From the NCBI GenBank assembly GCA_965242745.1, contig CBDETG010000035.1:160937-224936 (forward strand): a stretch of 64,000 nt of DNA. The letters are read 5' to 3'. The translations under genes and the position numbers were made by a program. The DNA comes from JABAAI01 sp965242745 (lineage in GTDB: Bacteria; Spirochaetota; Leptospiria; Leptospirales; Leptonemataceae). The notes under the pieces were generated by a model. The model saw only the letters and a program-made list of their open reading frames with translations, made no database searches and had not been told where the DNA came from. Positions 15,611 through 25,558 of this stretch are shown here, in pieces (the stretch's first letter is position 1; each line of letters starts with the position of its first letter).

Positions 15611-18493
15611 ATGATTGGGACAAGCAGGACTGCCGAGACGGCTTTCAACTTTGCGCTTTCGGGCGCGTTGCGGTACAGGCATCCGCAATGGCGCGAGCAT
15701 ATACAAGCGGAGCAGACGGGAGTCATAGAAGGCGCGCAAGGGCTGCGGCCTGATATTCTCATTGCGCCGTCAAACAGCAGTCCTGTCATTGTTGAGACTG
15801 AATATCATCCTGCCAGGACTGTTGAGCAGGAATCCATAGATCGGCTTGGCATTAATCTGGCAAATACAGGGCAGCGTATTGAGCATGTATTCGCTGTTCG
15901 CATTCCATCAAAGTTAAGTTTCGAATTGCAGGACAAGATCAGGGATAGCATTGATGCCGCAGAGTTTGAATACTGCATTTACTCGCTGCGCCGTGACGAG
16001 TCACAAGATCGCTGGCCGCAGGCAGGCTGGATAAAAGGGGGCATTGACGATCTGGCAACCAGCATAGAGGCGTCCACCTTGTCAGAAAGCCTGCTGGCCG
16101 CCAGTACAGACACGCTTGAAAGAGGCGTAGCGCAATCGGCGGCTATACTTCAACAATCACAATCCAATGCCGCTGCCCTGATAGCTGAAAAACTCTGCCA
16201 GGAGGCGGGAGAGCAAACTAACCGCATGGCAATGGCGATTATTGCCAATGCCATGATATTCCATTCCCGCATTGAGGGGAAGCAGGGCATCCCTACGCTA
16301 TCATCATTAACAGGTCGCTCCGAAGTGGTGAAGTGCTGGCAGTGGATTGTTAATGAAGTTAATTACTGGCCGATCTTTCATATTGCCTCCGACCTGTTGA
16401 CCATCATCCCTTCCTGGGAGGCAAGCGGCGTACTAGGTAGACTAATAATCATGACGGACAAGCTGACGGCAATGGGCGCCACTCGCATTAACGACTTGGC
16501 CGGGCGGGCATTTCAGACTCTTATTGCAGACAGGAAATTCCTGGCCACCTTCTACACATTGCCCGCATCGGCAACCCTCCTGGCGGAACTTGCCATATCC
16601 CGGCTTGATACGGATTGGCGCAACAGGGACGAGGTAACGGCATTACGTATTGCCGACTTTGCCTGTGGCACAGGCGCGTTACTGAATGCCGCCTATCACT
16701 CGATATGCAGCCGCTACAGGCGTGCAGGCAATGACGATGCCGACATACACGCCAGCATGATTGAAGCCTCGCTGTACGGCTTTGACATCATGCCGTCCGC
16801 TACGCACCTGACAGCCTCTACGCTGTCAAATACGCACCCGGGGCTGACGTACAACACAACGCAGGTTGCCACCATGCCCTATGGCTATGATGAGAACAAC
16901 GTGGCGCAGATCGGATCATTGGACCTGATAGACAAACAGGAAACCATGTCACTGTTCAGCCTGGGCCGGGAGCAGTTGCCGGGCAAGGCAAACGAAGGCA
17001 ACAGGCATGATGTGGAAATGCCGCACGAGTCGATGGATGTTGTCATTATGAACCCGCCTTTTACCAGGTCAACCGGGCAGGAGGCTGAGAAAATCGGCGT
17101 TCCCGTTCCGTCCTTTGCGGGGTTCGGAACGACAGAAGTAGAGCAGAAAGCCATGAGCGAGCAGCTTGAGATCAGGTGCCGGTCATTGCCTGACAGGGCA
17201 GGACACGGCAATGCCGGACTGTCCTCTAACTTTATTGATCTGGCGCACGCCAAGCTGAAACCCGGTGGGGTATTGGCGATGGTATTGCAGGCTACCTTTG
17301 CCCAGGGCAGTGGCTGGAGTAATGCACGAAAACTGCTGGCAGAGCATTATGAAGATATTGCCGTCGTGTCCATTGCCAGCACGGGTACCACCAACTATGC
17401 CTTCTCCGCCGATACCGGCATGGGTGAAGCGCTGGTGGTCGCGAAAAAGAAAAGAGACAAGTCAGCCGGGACGGGCAAATACCTGTTCGCCAACTTGCGG
17501 CGCCGGCCCGTGCATCATGTGGCGGCTATCGAGGCGGCCAGGTCTATCGATGAGCATAGAAAAAACGGAAGTGACGGAACCATTACGCTGGGCGATCAGT
17601 ACCATAACGGAAGCTGCATAATCTCTGATCAGTATATCGGCGGCTGTGTCGGGCTTGTAGAGTCGGGACTGGCGAAGTTTATCGGCGGACTTTCCGCAGG
17701 TGAACTCAGAATGCCGCGGGAACTGAACACCGCGGCCATTCCTGTAGTCACACTGGGCGAGTTGGGCGACCGGGGGCTTTATCACATGGACATATCCGGC
17801 AAGGAAACAACCGGCGCAGGACTGCCCAGGGGCGCGTTTGATATTGTTCCGTTGGAGGGTGTCCCCACATGGCCAGCGTTGTGGTCGCATAATGCAGCGA
17901 GTGAAACCAGGTTGATTGTTATGCCGGACTGTCAGGGCAGGGTACGGCGTGGCTGTGATCGAAAAGCTGCTGAGACATGGAATAAGACAGCATCGCAGTT
18001 GCATTTTAATCGTGATTTTCGTGTCAACTCTCAACCGTTAGCCGCTTGCCTGACCCCTGATCTGACCCTTGGCGGTACTGCTTGGCCCAATTTTCTTTGT
18101 GCCGATAAAAGATGGGAGCACTTGCTTGTCTTATGGGCCAACACCACTCTTGGCATAATGGCGTTTTGGTGGAAAGGGTCCCGGCAACAGGAAGGCAGAG
18201 CAAGGCTGACGATTTCAGAACTCCCATCTCTCACTGTCATTGACCCGCGCCAATTCCATCACGATGACATTCAAGCATGGGACAGCCTGTTTCATCGGTT
18301 CAAGCAGGAGACATTCCTGCCCGCTAATGAGGCTTGGCATGACGATACGCGCATTGCGCTGGATAATGCGATATTTGACTTGCTTAATGTTCCTCAGGCA
18401 ATACGGGAAGGATTCGATTTAATTCGCCGTCAATGGTGCAATGAGCCATCGGTACACGGCGGGAAAAAGAGTAGCGCTAAACTGCAACTGTGA
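15611..18493 (+). CDS. Large N6-adenine DNA methylase, probably horizontally acquired
   Basis: A 960-residue protein with a gamma-class methylase core: AdoMet motif ADFACGTGALL (348-358) and catalytic NPPF (481-484). The N-terminal 100 residues hold RPDILI followed by PVIVETEY, which looks like a PD-(D/E)xK nuclease core with Glu in place of the usual Lys. The C-terminal third may be target recognition. This would suit a Type IIG-like single-chain enzyme or an orphan methylase; activity cannot be judged. Base and codon use is clearly richer in GC than the neighbours, and no partner genes flank it, both pointing to transfer. An in-frame stop at 15593 fixes the start close to 15611. Confidence 0.85.
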   Translation: MIGTSRTAETAFNFALSGALRYRHPQWREHIQAEQTGVIEGAQGLRPDILIAPSNSSPVIVETEYHPARTVEQESIDRLGINLANTGQRIEHVFAVRIPSKLSFELQDKIRDSIDAAEFEYCIYSLRRDESQDRWPQAGWIKGGIDDLATSIEASTLSESLLAASTDTLERGVAQSAAILQQSQSNAAALIAEKLCQEAGEQTNRMAMAIIANAMIFHSRIEGKQGIPTLSSLTGRSEVVKCWQWIVNEVNYWPIFHIASDLLTIIPSWEASGVLGRLIIMTDKLTAMGATRINDLAGRAFQTLIADRKFLATFYTLPASATLLAELAISRLDTDWRNRDEVTALRIADFACGTGALLNAAYHSICSRYRRAGNDDADIHASMIEASLYGFDIMPSATHLTASTLSNTHPGLTYNTTQVATMPYGYDENNVAQIGSLDLIDKQETMSLFSLGREQLPGKANEGNRHDVEMPHESMDVVIMNPPFTRSTGQEAEKIGVPVPSFAGFGTTEVEQKAMSEQLEIRCRSLPDRAGHGNAGLSSNFIDLAHAKLKPGGVLAMVLQATFAQGSGWSNARKLLAEHYEDIAVVSIASTGTTNYAFSADTGMGEALVVAKKKRDKSAGTGKYLFANLRRRPVHHVAAIEAARSIDEHRKNGSDGTITLGDQYHNGSCIISDQYIGGCVGLVESGLAKFIGGLSAGELRMPRELNTAAIPVVTLGELGDRGLYHMDISGKETTGAGLPRGAFDIVPLEGVPTWPALWSHNAASETRLIVMPDCQGRVRRGCDRKAAETWNKTASQLHFNRDFRVNSQPLAACLTPDLTLGGTAWPNFLCADKRWEHLLVLWANTTLGIMAFWWKGSRQQEGRARLTISELPSLTVIDPRQFHHDDIQAWDSLFHRFKQETFLPANEAWHDDTRIALDNAIFDLLNVPQAIREGFDLIRRQWCNEPSVHGGKKSSAKLQL

Positions 18494-18660
18494 TGACATG
18501 ACTTGTTTTGCCTGCGCATTGCTTTTAGCCCCTTACAAAAGCTAAGAGCGCAAAAAAGGCTTGACTTTTTAGCAGCAAATGATCTTATGGGGAGGCTGGT
18601 ACTAGCTAGGGACGCGCTTGCGTATACGTATCGATGTTGATTAGGGAGGATTCATAAGAC

Positions 18661-19068
18661 ATGAGAAAATGGGCAGCTTTCATCTCGCGTATTACTTTAG
18701 GGGGTATTTTTACTTTATTTGGGGCAAACGGGCTTGCGATGGTTTTCCTAGGACAGGGCTTTATTGATGTCCCGCCCCCTGCCACGCCTGAGCAAATATC
18801 CTATTGGACGAGCCTAAGCGCTGCGAATGTATTGGCCATAGTAAAGATTGTAGAATTCTCCGCAGGCCTTATGCTTTTAAGTGGAGTCTTTGTACCCTTG
18901 GGCGCTGTTTTACTGGCTCCTATTGTGGTCAATATACTGCTCTACCATATCTACATAGCGCCGGGAGGCGAGCTCATGACAGCCATCCTGATCATAGGTG
19001 AAATTACTTTGGCATGGGCTTACCGGGATCGGTACAAATCTCTTTTTACCATACAGCCTGGCTTGTGA
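18661..19068 (+). CDS. DoxX-like membrane protein
   Basis: A 135-residue protein with four hydrophobic segments and the family pattern RITLGGIFTLFGANG, then VKIVEFSAGLMLLSG, then PLGAVLLAPIVVNILLYH. DoxX-like proteins are small quinone-linked or redox-related membrane proteins of mostly unknown role. AGGGAGGA lies upstream of the ATG. It converges on aroE. Confidence 0.8.
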   Translation: MRKWAAFISRITLGGIFTLFGANGLAMVFLGQGFIDVPPPATPEQISYWTSLSAANVLAIVKIVEFSAGLMLLSGVFVPLGAVLLAPIVVNILLYHIYIAPGGELMTAILIIGEITLAWAYRDRYKSLFTIQPGL

Positions 19069-19126
19069 AAGGGGCTGTTGCAGGCAGGCGCTAAAAGCCG
19101 CTTCTAAGAAGGCTGCCATCAGCTTC

Positions 19127-20005
19127 CTATGCCGTAGTTTGTGATAGAGCGCTGCGCAGTTTTTCTTCGAGTTTTGCAAACAAGGAGCTGTCTATTTTCT
19201 TCTGGCTAAAGATTTCGATTTGTAAAGACGCTTGGTACAAGAGCATAAGATAGCCGGGTATTACTCCAGCCCCCATGCGAAGGGCATGGCATAGCAGTTT
19301 TGTTTGCATGGGTTTGTATACAATATCAAAGACCCAATGCTTTTTTTTGATAAAATTTTTTGGTAAAGGCCAGTCCTCAGAAAATCCTTCCATACCAAGA
19401 GGCGTAGTTTGTATGATCAGTTGTATGTCTTCTGCTTGCATCGCTCTGTAGTCAGCAGCAAAAATACGCGCGCTGTAATGAGGGTGTTTGTTTATCAGAT
19501 TCTTTCTGAAGGCATGTATCTTCTTGTTATTACGCCCCGCTATCCATAACCCGGCAGGCTTCGCATCTAGGAGGAGGCTGTGCGCTATGGCCAGCGCCGC
19601 TCCTCCATAGCCAATGATAAGGCAGTTGCTGCCCTCTAAAGTCCCAAGATAGCGTCCTATGGCTTTTAGGGCGCCCGGCCCATCCGTATTGTAAGCGTGC
19701 CATTTCCCATCTACAGCCTTGAGCGTGTTTGCTGCGCCCGAGTAATGCGTCAGAGGGTCTTTGAGCTGCGCTCTCTTAGCAGCCCATTTTTTGTGAGGAA
19801 TCGTGACGGATAAGCCCCTTATGCCCATATCCAAAAGCAATTTCCCCGTATCAGCATGTACCTTTTGTATAGGAAGAGGGATATATGCGGCGTTTTGTTT
19901 GTAAAAAGCAAAGGCAGCGTTATGCAAAAGCGGACTGAGAGAATGGCTGAGAGGATGACCTAGGATGCCATAGACTTCGGTACTTGCGTTGATCTCAGGA
20001 TACAT
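19127..20005 (-). CDS. aroE: Shikimate dehydrogenase
   Basis: It reduces 3-dehydroshikimate to shikimate with NADPH. The substrate site is seen in YGILGHPLSHSLSPLLHN, the catalytic Lys in VTIPHKKWAAKR, the conserved NTDGPG, and a nucleotide-binding LIIGYGGAALAIAHSLL. The ATG at 20005 places the conserved start about 11 residues in, as usual; a longer frame opens at 20035. aroD of the same pathway is 33 kb away, so the pathway genes are scattered. Confidence 0.92.
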   Translation of the reverse strand: MYPEINASTEVYGILGHPLSHSLSPLLHNAAFAFYKQNAAYIPLPIQKVHADTGKLLLDMGIRGLSVTIPHKKWAAKRAQLKDPLTHYSGAANTLKAVDGKWHAYNTDGPGALKAIGRYLGTLEGSNCLIIGYGGAALAIAHSLLLDAKPAGLWIAGRNNKKIHAFRKNLINKHPHYSARIFAADYRAMQAEDIQLIIQTTPLGMEGFSEDWPLPKNFIKKKHWVFDIVYKPMQTKLLCHALRMGAGVIPGYLMLLYQASLQIEIFSQKKIDSSLFAKLEEKLRSALSQTTA

Positions 20006-20437
20006 AGTATAGTGAACAAAGTGGCAGGGCATCATGCTTAAGACAAGTTTTTTCTTTATGCAGGCTATGAATATATTTAAGTTTATAGGTTTGAGGTCAA
20101 GGAGGGCTTAATTTTTCTTTTAAGCTAAAAAGAAAAGTAAGTGAGTTTTGTTGTTCGGCGAATGATGGGCAAAACTATAAAAGATGCGGGACAAGCGTAT
20201 CAAAACGTATAGTTCCCATGATTCTTAAAAAGCGCTTGCCTTATATGTATTTTCTTGTAGTATAGACGCACAAAAGCTAGAAAGCAGGCCAAACGCCAGA
20301 ATAGACAAGCTGGACACGGACATAACCGAAAACGAAAAGCCGCTTATACGGCTCATATCAGCGAATCAAATAGGAGCAATCAGCTTGGCATCAATATGGG
20401 AAGGGGGGCTTTATTCCAAAATATGGAGCGGACTCTA
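20006..20437. other. Intergenic gap between aroE and the MORN lipoprotein
   Basis: About 430 bp between two divergent genes. I see no gene here. It should hold both promoters; a weak candidate for the plus strand is TTGCCT (20236) with TATAGA (20261), but the 19-base spacing is long. Nothing else stands out. Confidence 0.3.
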
Positions 20438-22132
20438 ATGTCATTTTTCAGATCTGCCAAAAGTGCGCTCATCTTAACGGGTGTGCTGACCTGCGCCTTG
20501 GCCTGCTCCAGCGACGAAGACGAGGGCGGCCCAGCCGCCTCTAACTGCCGAGCCGGCGATCACTACAGCAATCGTGACGGCCTTATTGATTACACGCTGG
20601 AATGTTACAGCAACGGTAAGAGGAAGATTCTTATAGATTACCAAGCAGACGGCGTGACAAAAAACTCTGAGCACACTTACTACGAAAACGGAAATGAAAA
20701 GACTATTATATTCTACCAAGACGACGGTGTCACAAAAAAGTATGAACATACTCACTACGAAAACGGAAATGAGAAAACTTATGCAATCTACCTAAGCAGC
20801 GGCGCAAAATACTACGAAAGGGCTCACTACGAAAACGGCAATCGCAGGATAGTTATAGTCTACAAAATCGACAGCGTAGAAAAATCCCACGAATTCACTT
20901 ACTACGAAAGCAGCGGTAATAGGAAGACATGGATAGACTACCAAAGCGGCGGCGGAAAATCTACTGATCACCCTATCTGCTACCAAGAAGACGCGTTTAT
21001 TCCTGAGCCATGCGTGCTGGCAAAACATGGCTGCGATCTGCACTATAGCTGCGCAGAACTCACTTTATACGGCGGTGGAAAAAACAACTGCGTAGCCGGC
21101 GATTATGACGCAGGCGGCGATACAAAAACAGATTTTAGCATAACTTGCTATGACAACGGCAATCGCAGGACTTATATAGGATTCCAAAGCGACGGGGTCA
21201 CAAAAAGCTCTGAGCGCACTTGGTACGAAGGCGGTCAGCTAAAGAACACTATAGACTACCGGAGCGACGGCACAAAAGAATCTGAACGCGCCTACTACGA
21301 AAACAAGAACGAGAAGACCGCTATAGACTACCAAGCAGACGGGGTCAAGAAAATCTCTGAGATCACTTACTACGAAGGCGGGCAGCTAAAGACTTCTATA
21401 AACTACCAAGAAGACGGCACAAGAATATCTGAACACACCTACTACGAAAACGGTACTGCGCAGACTATTATCAACTACGACAGCGACGGCACAAAAGTCT
21501 TGGAAAGCGCTAACTACGAAAACGGTACTGCGCAGACTACTATATACTACCAAAGCGGCATAAAAAGCAGTGAACATACTTACTACGAAAGCAACGGCAA
21601 TACGAAGACTACTATAAGCTACCAAAGCGACGGGGTCACAAAAGACTGGGAAAGCGCTCACTACGAAAGCAACGGTAATATAAAGACCTATATAAACTAC
21701 GAAGACGACGGCATGACGAAAAGCTCAGAAAGCGCTAACTACGAAAGCAACGGTAATACGAAGACATGGATAGGCTACCAAAGCGACGGCATAACAAAAG
21801 ACTGGGAAAGCGCTCACTACGAAAGCAACGGTAATAGAAAGACATGGATAGACTACCAAAGCGACGGGGTGACGAAAAGCTCAGAAAGCGCTAACTACGA
21901 AAGCAACGGTAATGCGAAGACCTATATAAGCTACCAAAGCGACGGGGTGACGAAACGCTCAGAAATCACTAACTACGAAAACGGTAATAGAAAGACATGG
22001 ATAGACTACCAAAGCGACGGCACAAAGTCCAGCGGCTACCCTAAGTGCTACCTAGACGACGGCAGTACTGAAGAGCCCTGCACGCTGGCAAAACACGGCT
22101 GCGACAGCGCAAGCGACACCTGCATAAACTAA
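20438..22132 (+). CDS. MORN-repeat (YwqK-like) lipoprotein
   Basis: A 564-residue protein with a signal peptide ending LTCALACSSDED, a good lipobox. The rest is almost entirely a run of about 20-23-residue MORN-2 type repeats of the form YYENGN-KT-I-YQSDGVTKSSE. A non-repeat break with Cys residues sits midway (CYQEDAFIPEPC to NNCVAGDYDAGG), and a similar Cys-rich cap closes the protein. MORN-2 repeats occur in YwqK-type proteins, often surface-exposed. GGAG lies nine bases before the ATG at 20438; longer frames start at 20396 and 20423. Repeat DNA is near-identical in the second half, so copy number may vary. Confidence 0.8.
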   Translation: MSFFRSAKSALILTGVLTCALACSSDEDEGGPAASNCRAGDHYSNRDGLIDYTLECYSNGKRKILIDYQADGVTKNSEHTYYENGNEKTIIFYQDDGVTKKYEHTHYENGNEKTYAIYLSSGAKYYERAHYENGNRRIVIVYKIDSVEKSHEFTYYESSGNRKTWIDYQSGGGKSTDHPICYQEDAFIPEPCVLAKHGCDLHYSCAELTLYGGGKNNCVAGDYDAGGDTKTDFSITCYDNGNRRTYIGFQSDGVTKSSERTWYEGGQLKNTIDYRSDGTKESERAYYENKNEKTAIDYQADGVKKISEITYYEGGQLKTSINYQEDGTRISEHTYYENGTAQTIINYDSDGTKVLESANYENGTAQTTIYYQSGIKSSEHTYYESNGNTKTTISYQSDGVTKDWESAHYESNGNIKTYINYEDDGMTKSSESANYESNGNTKTWIGYQSDGITKDWESAHYESNGNRKTWIDYQSDGVTKSSESANYESNGNAKTYISYQSDGVTKRSEITNYENGNRKTWIDYQSDGTKSSGYPKCYLDDGSTEEPCTLAKHGCDSASDTCIN

Positions 22133-22287
22133 GATCATCGCGGCGGCATGCCATTGTTGTTTTCTCGCTTGCATTTCTGGCATATTGCAAAGAACGTAGT
22201 ATCCGTCTTCCTCCTATGGAAGCGGCAGCAAGGCACGACTTGTTCTGGTATGCACAGCTTATGTTTTGCGGGGAGGCAGGAGGCGCA

Positions 22288-22632
22288 ATGCAAGAAACAA
22301 GTATTTTTAGCAGAATTATCAATGGTGAGCTGGAAAGCTCGAAAGTCTATGAAGATGATAAGTGTATTGCTATCCATGACCATGCTCCAAAAGCGCCTGT
22401 GCATATTTTACTCATTCCACGTAAAGTAATCCCTCAGCTTTCTTTGCTGGAGGAAGAAGACAAAGAACTCATGGGCCATCTTATGTCTCTTGTTCCTAAG
22501 ATCGCTAAGCAGGCAGGTATAGGTCATGCTTATAGGTTGGTTGTAAATGACGGCGCTGAGGCCGGCCAGACAGTCTTTCATTTGCATCTGCATATTTTAG
22601 GGGGACGGCCCTTTGCATGGCCTCCCGGCTAA
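22288..22632 (+). CDS. HIT-family nucleotide hydrolase/transferase
   Basis: A 114-residue histidine-triad protein with HLHLH at residues 98-102 and the upstream VYEDDKCIAIHDHAPKAPVHILLIPR, matching the Hint/HinT branch that cleaves AMP-lysine and related phosphoramidates. The longer open frame from 22216 is rejected because AGGAGG sits at ideal spacing before the ATG at 22288. It starts a same-strand run with smc, the acyl carrier protein, fabD and tilS. Confidence 0.9.
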   Translation: MQETSIFSRIINGELESSKVYEDDKCIAIHDHAPKAPVHILLIPRKVIPQLSLLEEEDKELMGHLMSLVPKIAKQAGIGHAYRLVVNDGAEAGQTVFHLHLHILGGRPFAWPPG

Positions 22633-22692
22633 AAAGGAATAAAAGGCCAGCCACTTTTGCAAATTGCCGCAAAAAAGAAGAGCAAAGACTAA

Positions 22693-25449
22693 ATGAAGCT
22701 CAAAAGCATACGACTCCTTGGCTTTAAGTCCTTTGCAGATGACACGCGTATTGACTTGGGAAGCGGGATCAGCTGCATAGTAGGGCCCAATGGCTGCGGG
22801 AAATCGAATATACTTGATGCCTTCCGCTGGGTTCTGGGAGAAAAGTCTGCTAAGGGTCTGCGCGGGCAGCACATGGAAGATTTGATATTTGTGGGTACAA
22901 GTCTTCGACAAGCTGCCGGCATGGCTGAGGTAGAGATTCACTTTGAAAATAAGGACCGCGGCCTGAATGTAGATCAGGATCAAGTGAAGATAGCGCGCCG
23001 CCTTTATGTTTCCAGCGTCAGCGAGTACTACTTAAATGAAACAAGAACCACGCGTAAGGCGGTAGAAAAGATACTGCTGGATACCGGCATAGGGAAAAGC
23101 TCGTACTCTATTTTAGAGCAGGGTAAAATAAGCGATGTGCTCAGGTCTACCCCAGAGGAGCGGCGCATTCTTTTAGATGAGGCAGCTGGTATTGCGCGCT
23201 TTAAATGGGAACGCCAGGAAGCAATCCAAGCCCTCCAAAAGACAGAGAGCAATTTGCAGCGCCTGAATGATATTTGGAAAACAAAGGAAAAAGAAAAGCT
23301 AAGACTCCAAGAGCAGGCTGCAAAAACGCAGCGCTATAAAGAGCTCAAAGCTAAGCTGGATCAGCATGACCGGCGCATGCGCTATTTAGACCTGCGTAAG
23401 TTATACGAACAATTGCAAGAGACAGAGTCACGGCTTGCCGCATCTAAAAAAAAACGAGAACAGCATCTGCTTCGCATGCGGGAGCTAGAAGAAGAGCAGG
23501 CTCATGCAGCGCAGCAGCGCCAAAGTAAGATAGAAGAAATTCACAGCCTGGACAGCCGCTCACAAAGGGACAAGGCCCAGCTTCATTCCATGCAAAACCG
23601 CCGGCTTCACCTCCAAAGCTCTCAGAAGGAAGGCAGGCTGAGGATAGAAGACTTAGATAAACGCCTGCATACAGAGGGAGCTAAGCATCGCTCTATTCAA
23701 AAGCAAATAGAAAAGGACCGCCAATTAGAATTCAATTTGGCTGTGGATATAGATAAGCTCAGGAGTACAAAAACTTCTATACAAAACAAGATCAGCGCAT
23801 CCCAAGCGGCAATAGAAAACAATCTGGAGCAGCAGAAGACAAAGCAAGATCAGGCCCGCCAAGCAGAAAGCCGGCATAAACTGCTTTTGGATCAGTTAAA
23901 GAACGTAACCCGTGACCTAATCATGGATTTAGAGCAAAAAAAGGAAGGTCTCAAAAAACGTGAACAAGCGCGCTCCAATCTAAAAAAGAAAATCGAGAAG
24001 CAGCTCAAGGCCTTAGAAGAAAGCCATAAACATATACTGCAGTTGCTGCAAGACAAAGAGTTGGAAGAGGCCGGCGCAGGCTTAAGAGAGCTCAGCTGCC
24101 TTGCGCTCTTAGAGGATTTTCAAGCTTATGACGCCATCGAAGCTGAATTCCGATCTTTGCTTTTTGACCCCAGCGGTTTGCTGGCTGCAAAAGAGAATTT
24201 AGATCAAGAAATGTACAATCTTGCTAAGGATGCGGAAAATATGCAGGAAGAGATAGGCAGACTGGAAGGAGAATGCAGGGAGCTGAGATCCGATCTGGAG
24301 AGCAGCAAAAATACAAAGCAGGAGCTGGATCTGCGAATTCGAGATCATGAAGTGCGCAAAGAATCACAGCAAGAACAACATAAAAGCAGACAACAATTAC
24401 TCCATGAATCCAAAGAACGCTTAGATTATTTCGCCAAAGAAAAGGAGCTGCAGGCTGCAAAACTCGCAGCAAACATAGAAGACGAAAAAAAACTTATAGA
24501 GGAAATAGCGAAGCTGCAGGAAAGTTTAGACAGGCAGAATCAACAAATAGCGGAGTTAAGGCCTCAAGTGGAACAAAACAACAAGCTGGCGGGAAAAATC
24601 AACGATGCCATCAAGCAAAATCGCCTCCTGCTCGAGGAAAGCCTTCCTGAAATGAGCAGGCAGGAGCGAATAGAAGAGCAGCTGCGCGTAAAAATCAACC
24701 AGAAAGAAGAAAAGCTCTATCATGACTTTCAGTTGACTTTTGCTGAGCTCAAAAAGGAAATGCAAAGCGCTGCGCTGCAGTACGCTGTCGAGCTGGAGGG
24801 GATGCGAAAATTAGAAGAAGAGATCAAAGCTTTGGGAGCTTTTAATGCTTTGGCTCTAGAAGAGCTAGAAAAGAGCCAAAAAGAGATGGAGGAACTTAGG
24901 CAGCAAAGAAGCGATGTAGAAGAAGCTCGTAAAAATATACTGCAGGCCTTGGAGGACATGGAAAAGGAATCCCAGCAGCTCTTTGAAACAAGCTTCAAGG
25001 CGGTAAATCAGAAATTCGAAGAGGTCTTTAGGCGGCTCTTTGGCGGAGGTAAGGCCTATCTTAAGCTTATAGACGAAAAAGACATACTCAAGAGCGGGGT
25101 GGACATTATGATCCAGCCACCTGGGAAGAAAAATACCAGCATTGCCCTGCTTTCTGGCGGAGAACAAAGCATGTCTGCCATTGCTCTCATTTTTGCCCTG
25201 TATTTGGTGAAGCCCTCGCCATTCTGCTTCTTGGATGAGATTGACTCGAACTTGGACGAAGCAAATGTAAAGCGCTTTATGAATATGCTAAAAGATTACA
25301 CAGAGAATACGCAATTTCTTATTATTACGCACAACAAGATCACCATGAGCTATGCCAAGTCCATCTACGGAGTTACGCAGCAAGAAGTAGGCGTAAGTCG
25401 CCTTGTATCACTAAGCCTGCGGGAAAATAAGACGAAACAGACAGCCTAG
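22693..25449 (+). CDS. smc: Chromosome segregation ATPase SMC, short form
   Basis: SMC dimers, with kleisin partners, compact and segregate the chromosome. The N-terminal head has Walker A GPNGCGKSN (31-39) and a typical KSFADDTRIDLGSGISCIVG opening. The C-terminal head has the ABC signature LLSGGEQSMSAIAL, Walker B PFCFLDEIDSNLDEANV and a switch His in ITHNKITM. Two long coiled coils lie between. At 918 residues it is well below the usual 1150-1200: the normal hinge domain of about 150 residues is replaced by only some 45 non-coiled residues (about 455-500). Confidence 0.92.
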   Translation: MKLKSIRLLGFKSFADDTRIDLGSGISCIVGPNGCGKSNILDAFRWVLGEKSAKGLRGQHMEDLIFVGTSLRQAAGMAEVEIHFENKDRGLNVDQDQVKIARRLYVSSVSEYYLNETRTTRKAVEKILLDTGIGKSSYSILEQGKISDVLRSTPEERRILLDEAAGIARFKWERQEAIQALQKTESNLQRLNDIWKTKEKEKLRLQEQAAKTQRYKELKAKLDQHDRRMRYLDLRKLYEQLQETESRLAASKKKREQHLLRMRELEEEQAHAAQQRQSKIEEIHSLDSRSQRDKAQLHSMQNRRLHLQSSQKEGRLRIEDLDKRLHTEGAKHRSIQKQIEKDRQLEFNLAVDIDKLRSTKTSIQNKISASQAAIENNLEQQKTKQDQARQAESRHKLLLDQLKNVTRDLIMDLEQKKEGLKKREQARSNLKKKIEKQLKALEESHKHILQLLQDKELEEAGAGLRELSCLALLEDFQAYDAIEAEFRSLLFDPSGLLAAKENLDQEMYNLAKDAENMQEEIGRLEGECRELRSDLESSKNTKQELDLRIRDHEVRKESQQEQHKSRQQLLHESKERLDYFAKEKELQAAKLAANIEDEKKLIEEIAKLQESLDRQNQQIAELRPQVEQNNKLAGKINDAIKQNRLLLEESLPEMSRQERIEEQLRVKINQKEEKLYHDFQLTFAELKKEMQSAALQYAVELEGMRKLEEEIKALGAFNALALEELEKSQKEMEELRQQRSDVEEARKNILQALEDMEKESQQLFETSFKAVNQKFEEVFRRLFGGGKAYLKLIDEKDILKSGVDIMIQPPGKKNTSIALLSGGEQSMSAIALIFALYLVKPSPFCFLDEIDSNLDEANVKRFMNMLKDYTENTQFLIITHNKITMSYAKSIYGVTQQEVGVSRLVSLSLRENKTKQTA

Positions 25450-25558
25450 TTTCGCTGCAAATGAGAAGTCAGACGGCAGCTTGATCATACAGGCAAAAAG
25501 TCTTGCCAAGAGCTGCAGCTTTTGTGAAGGTGCCAGCTTAAAGGAGGGAGAATTGTAA

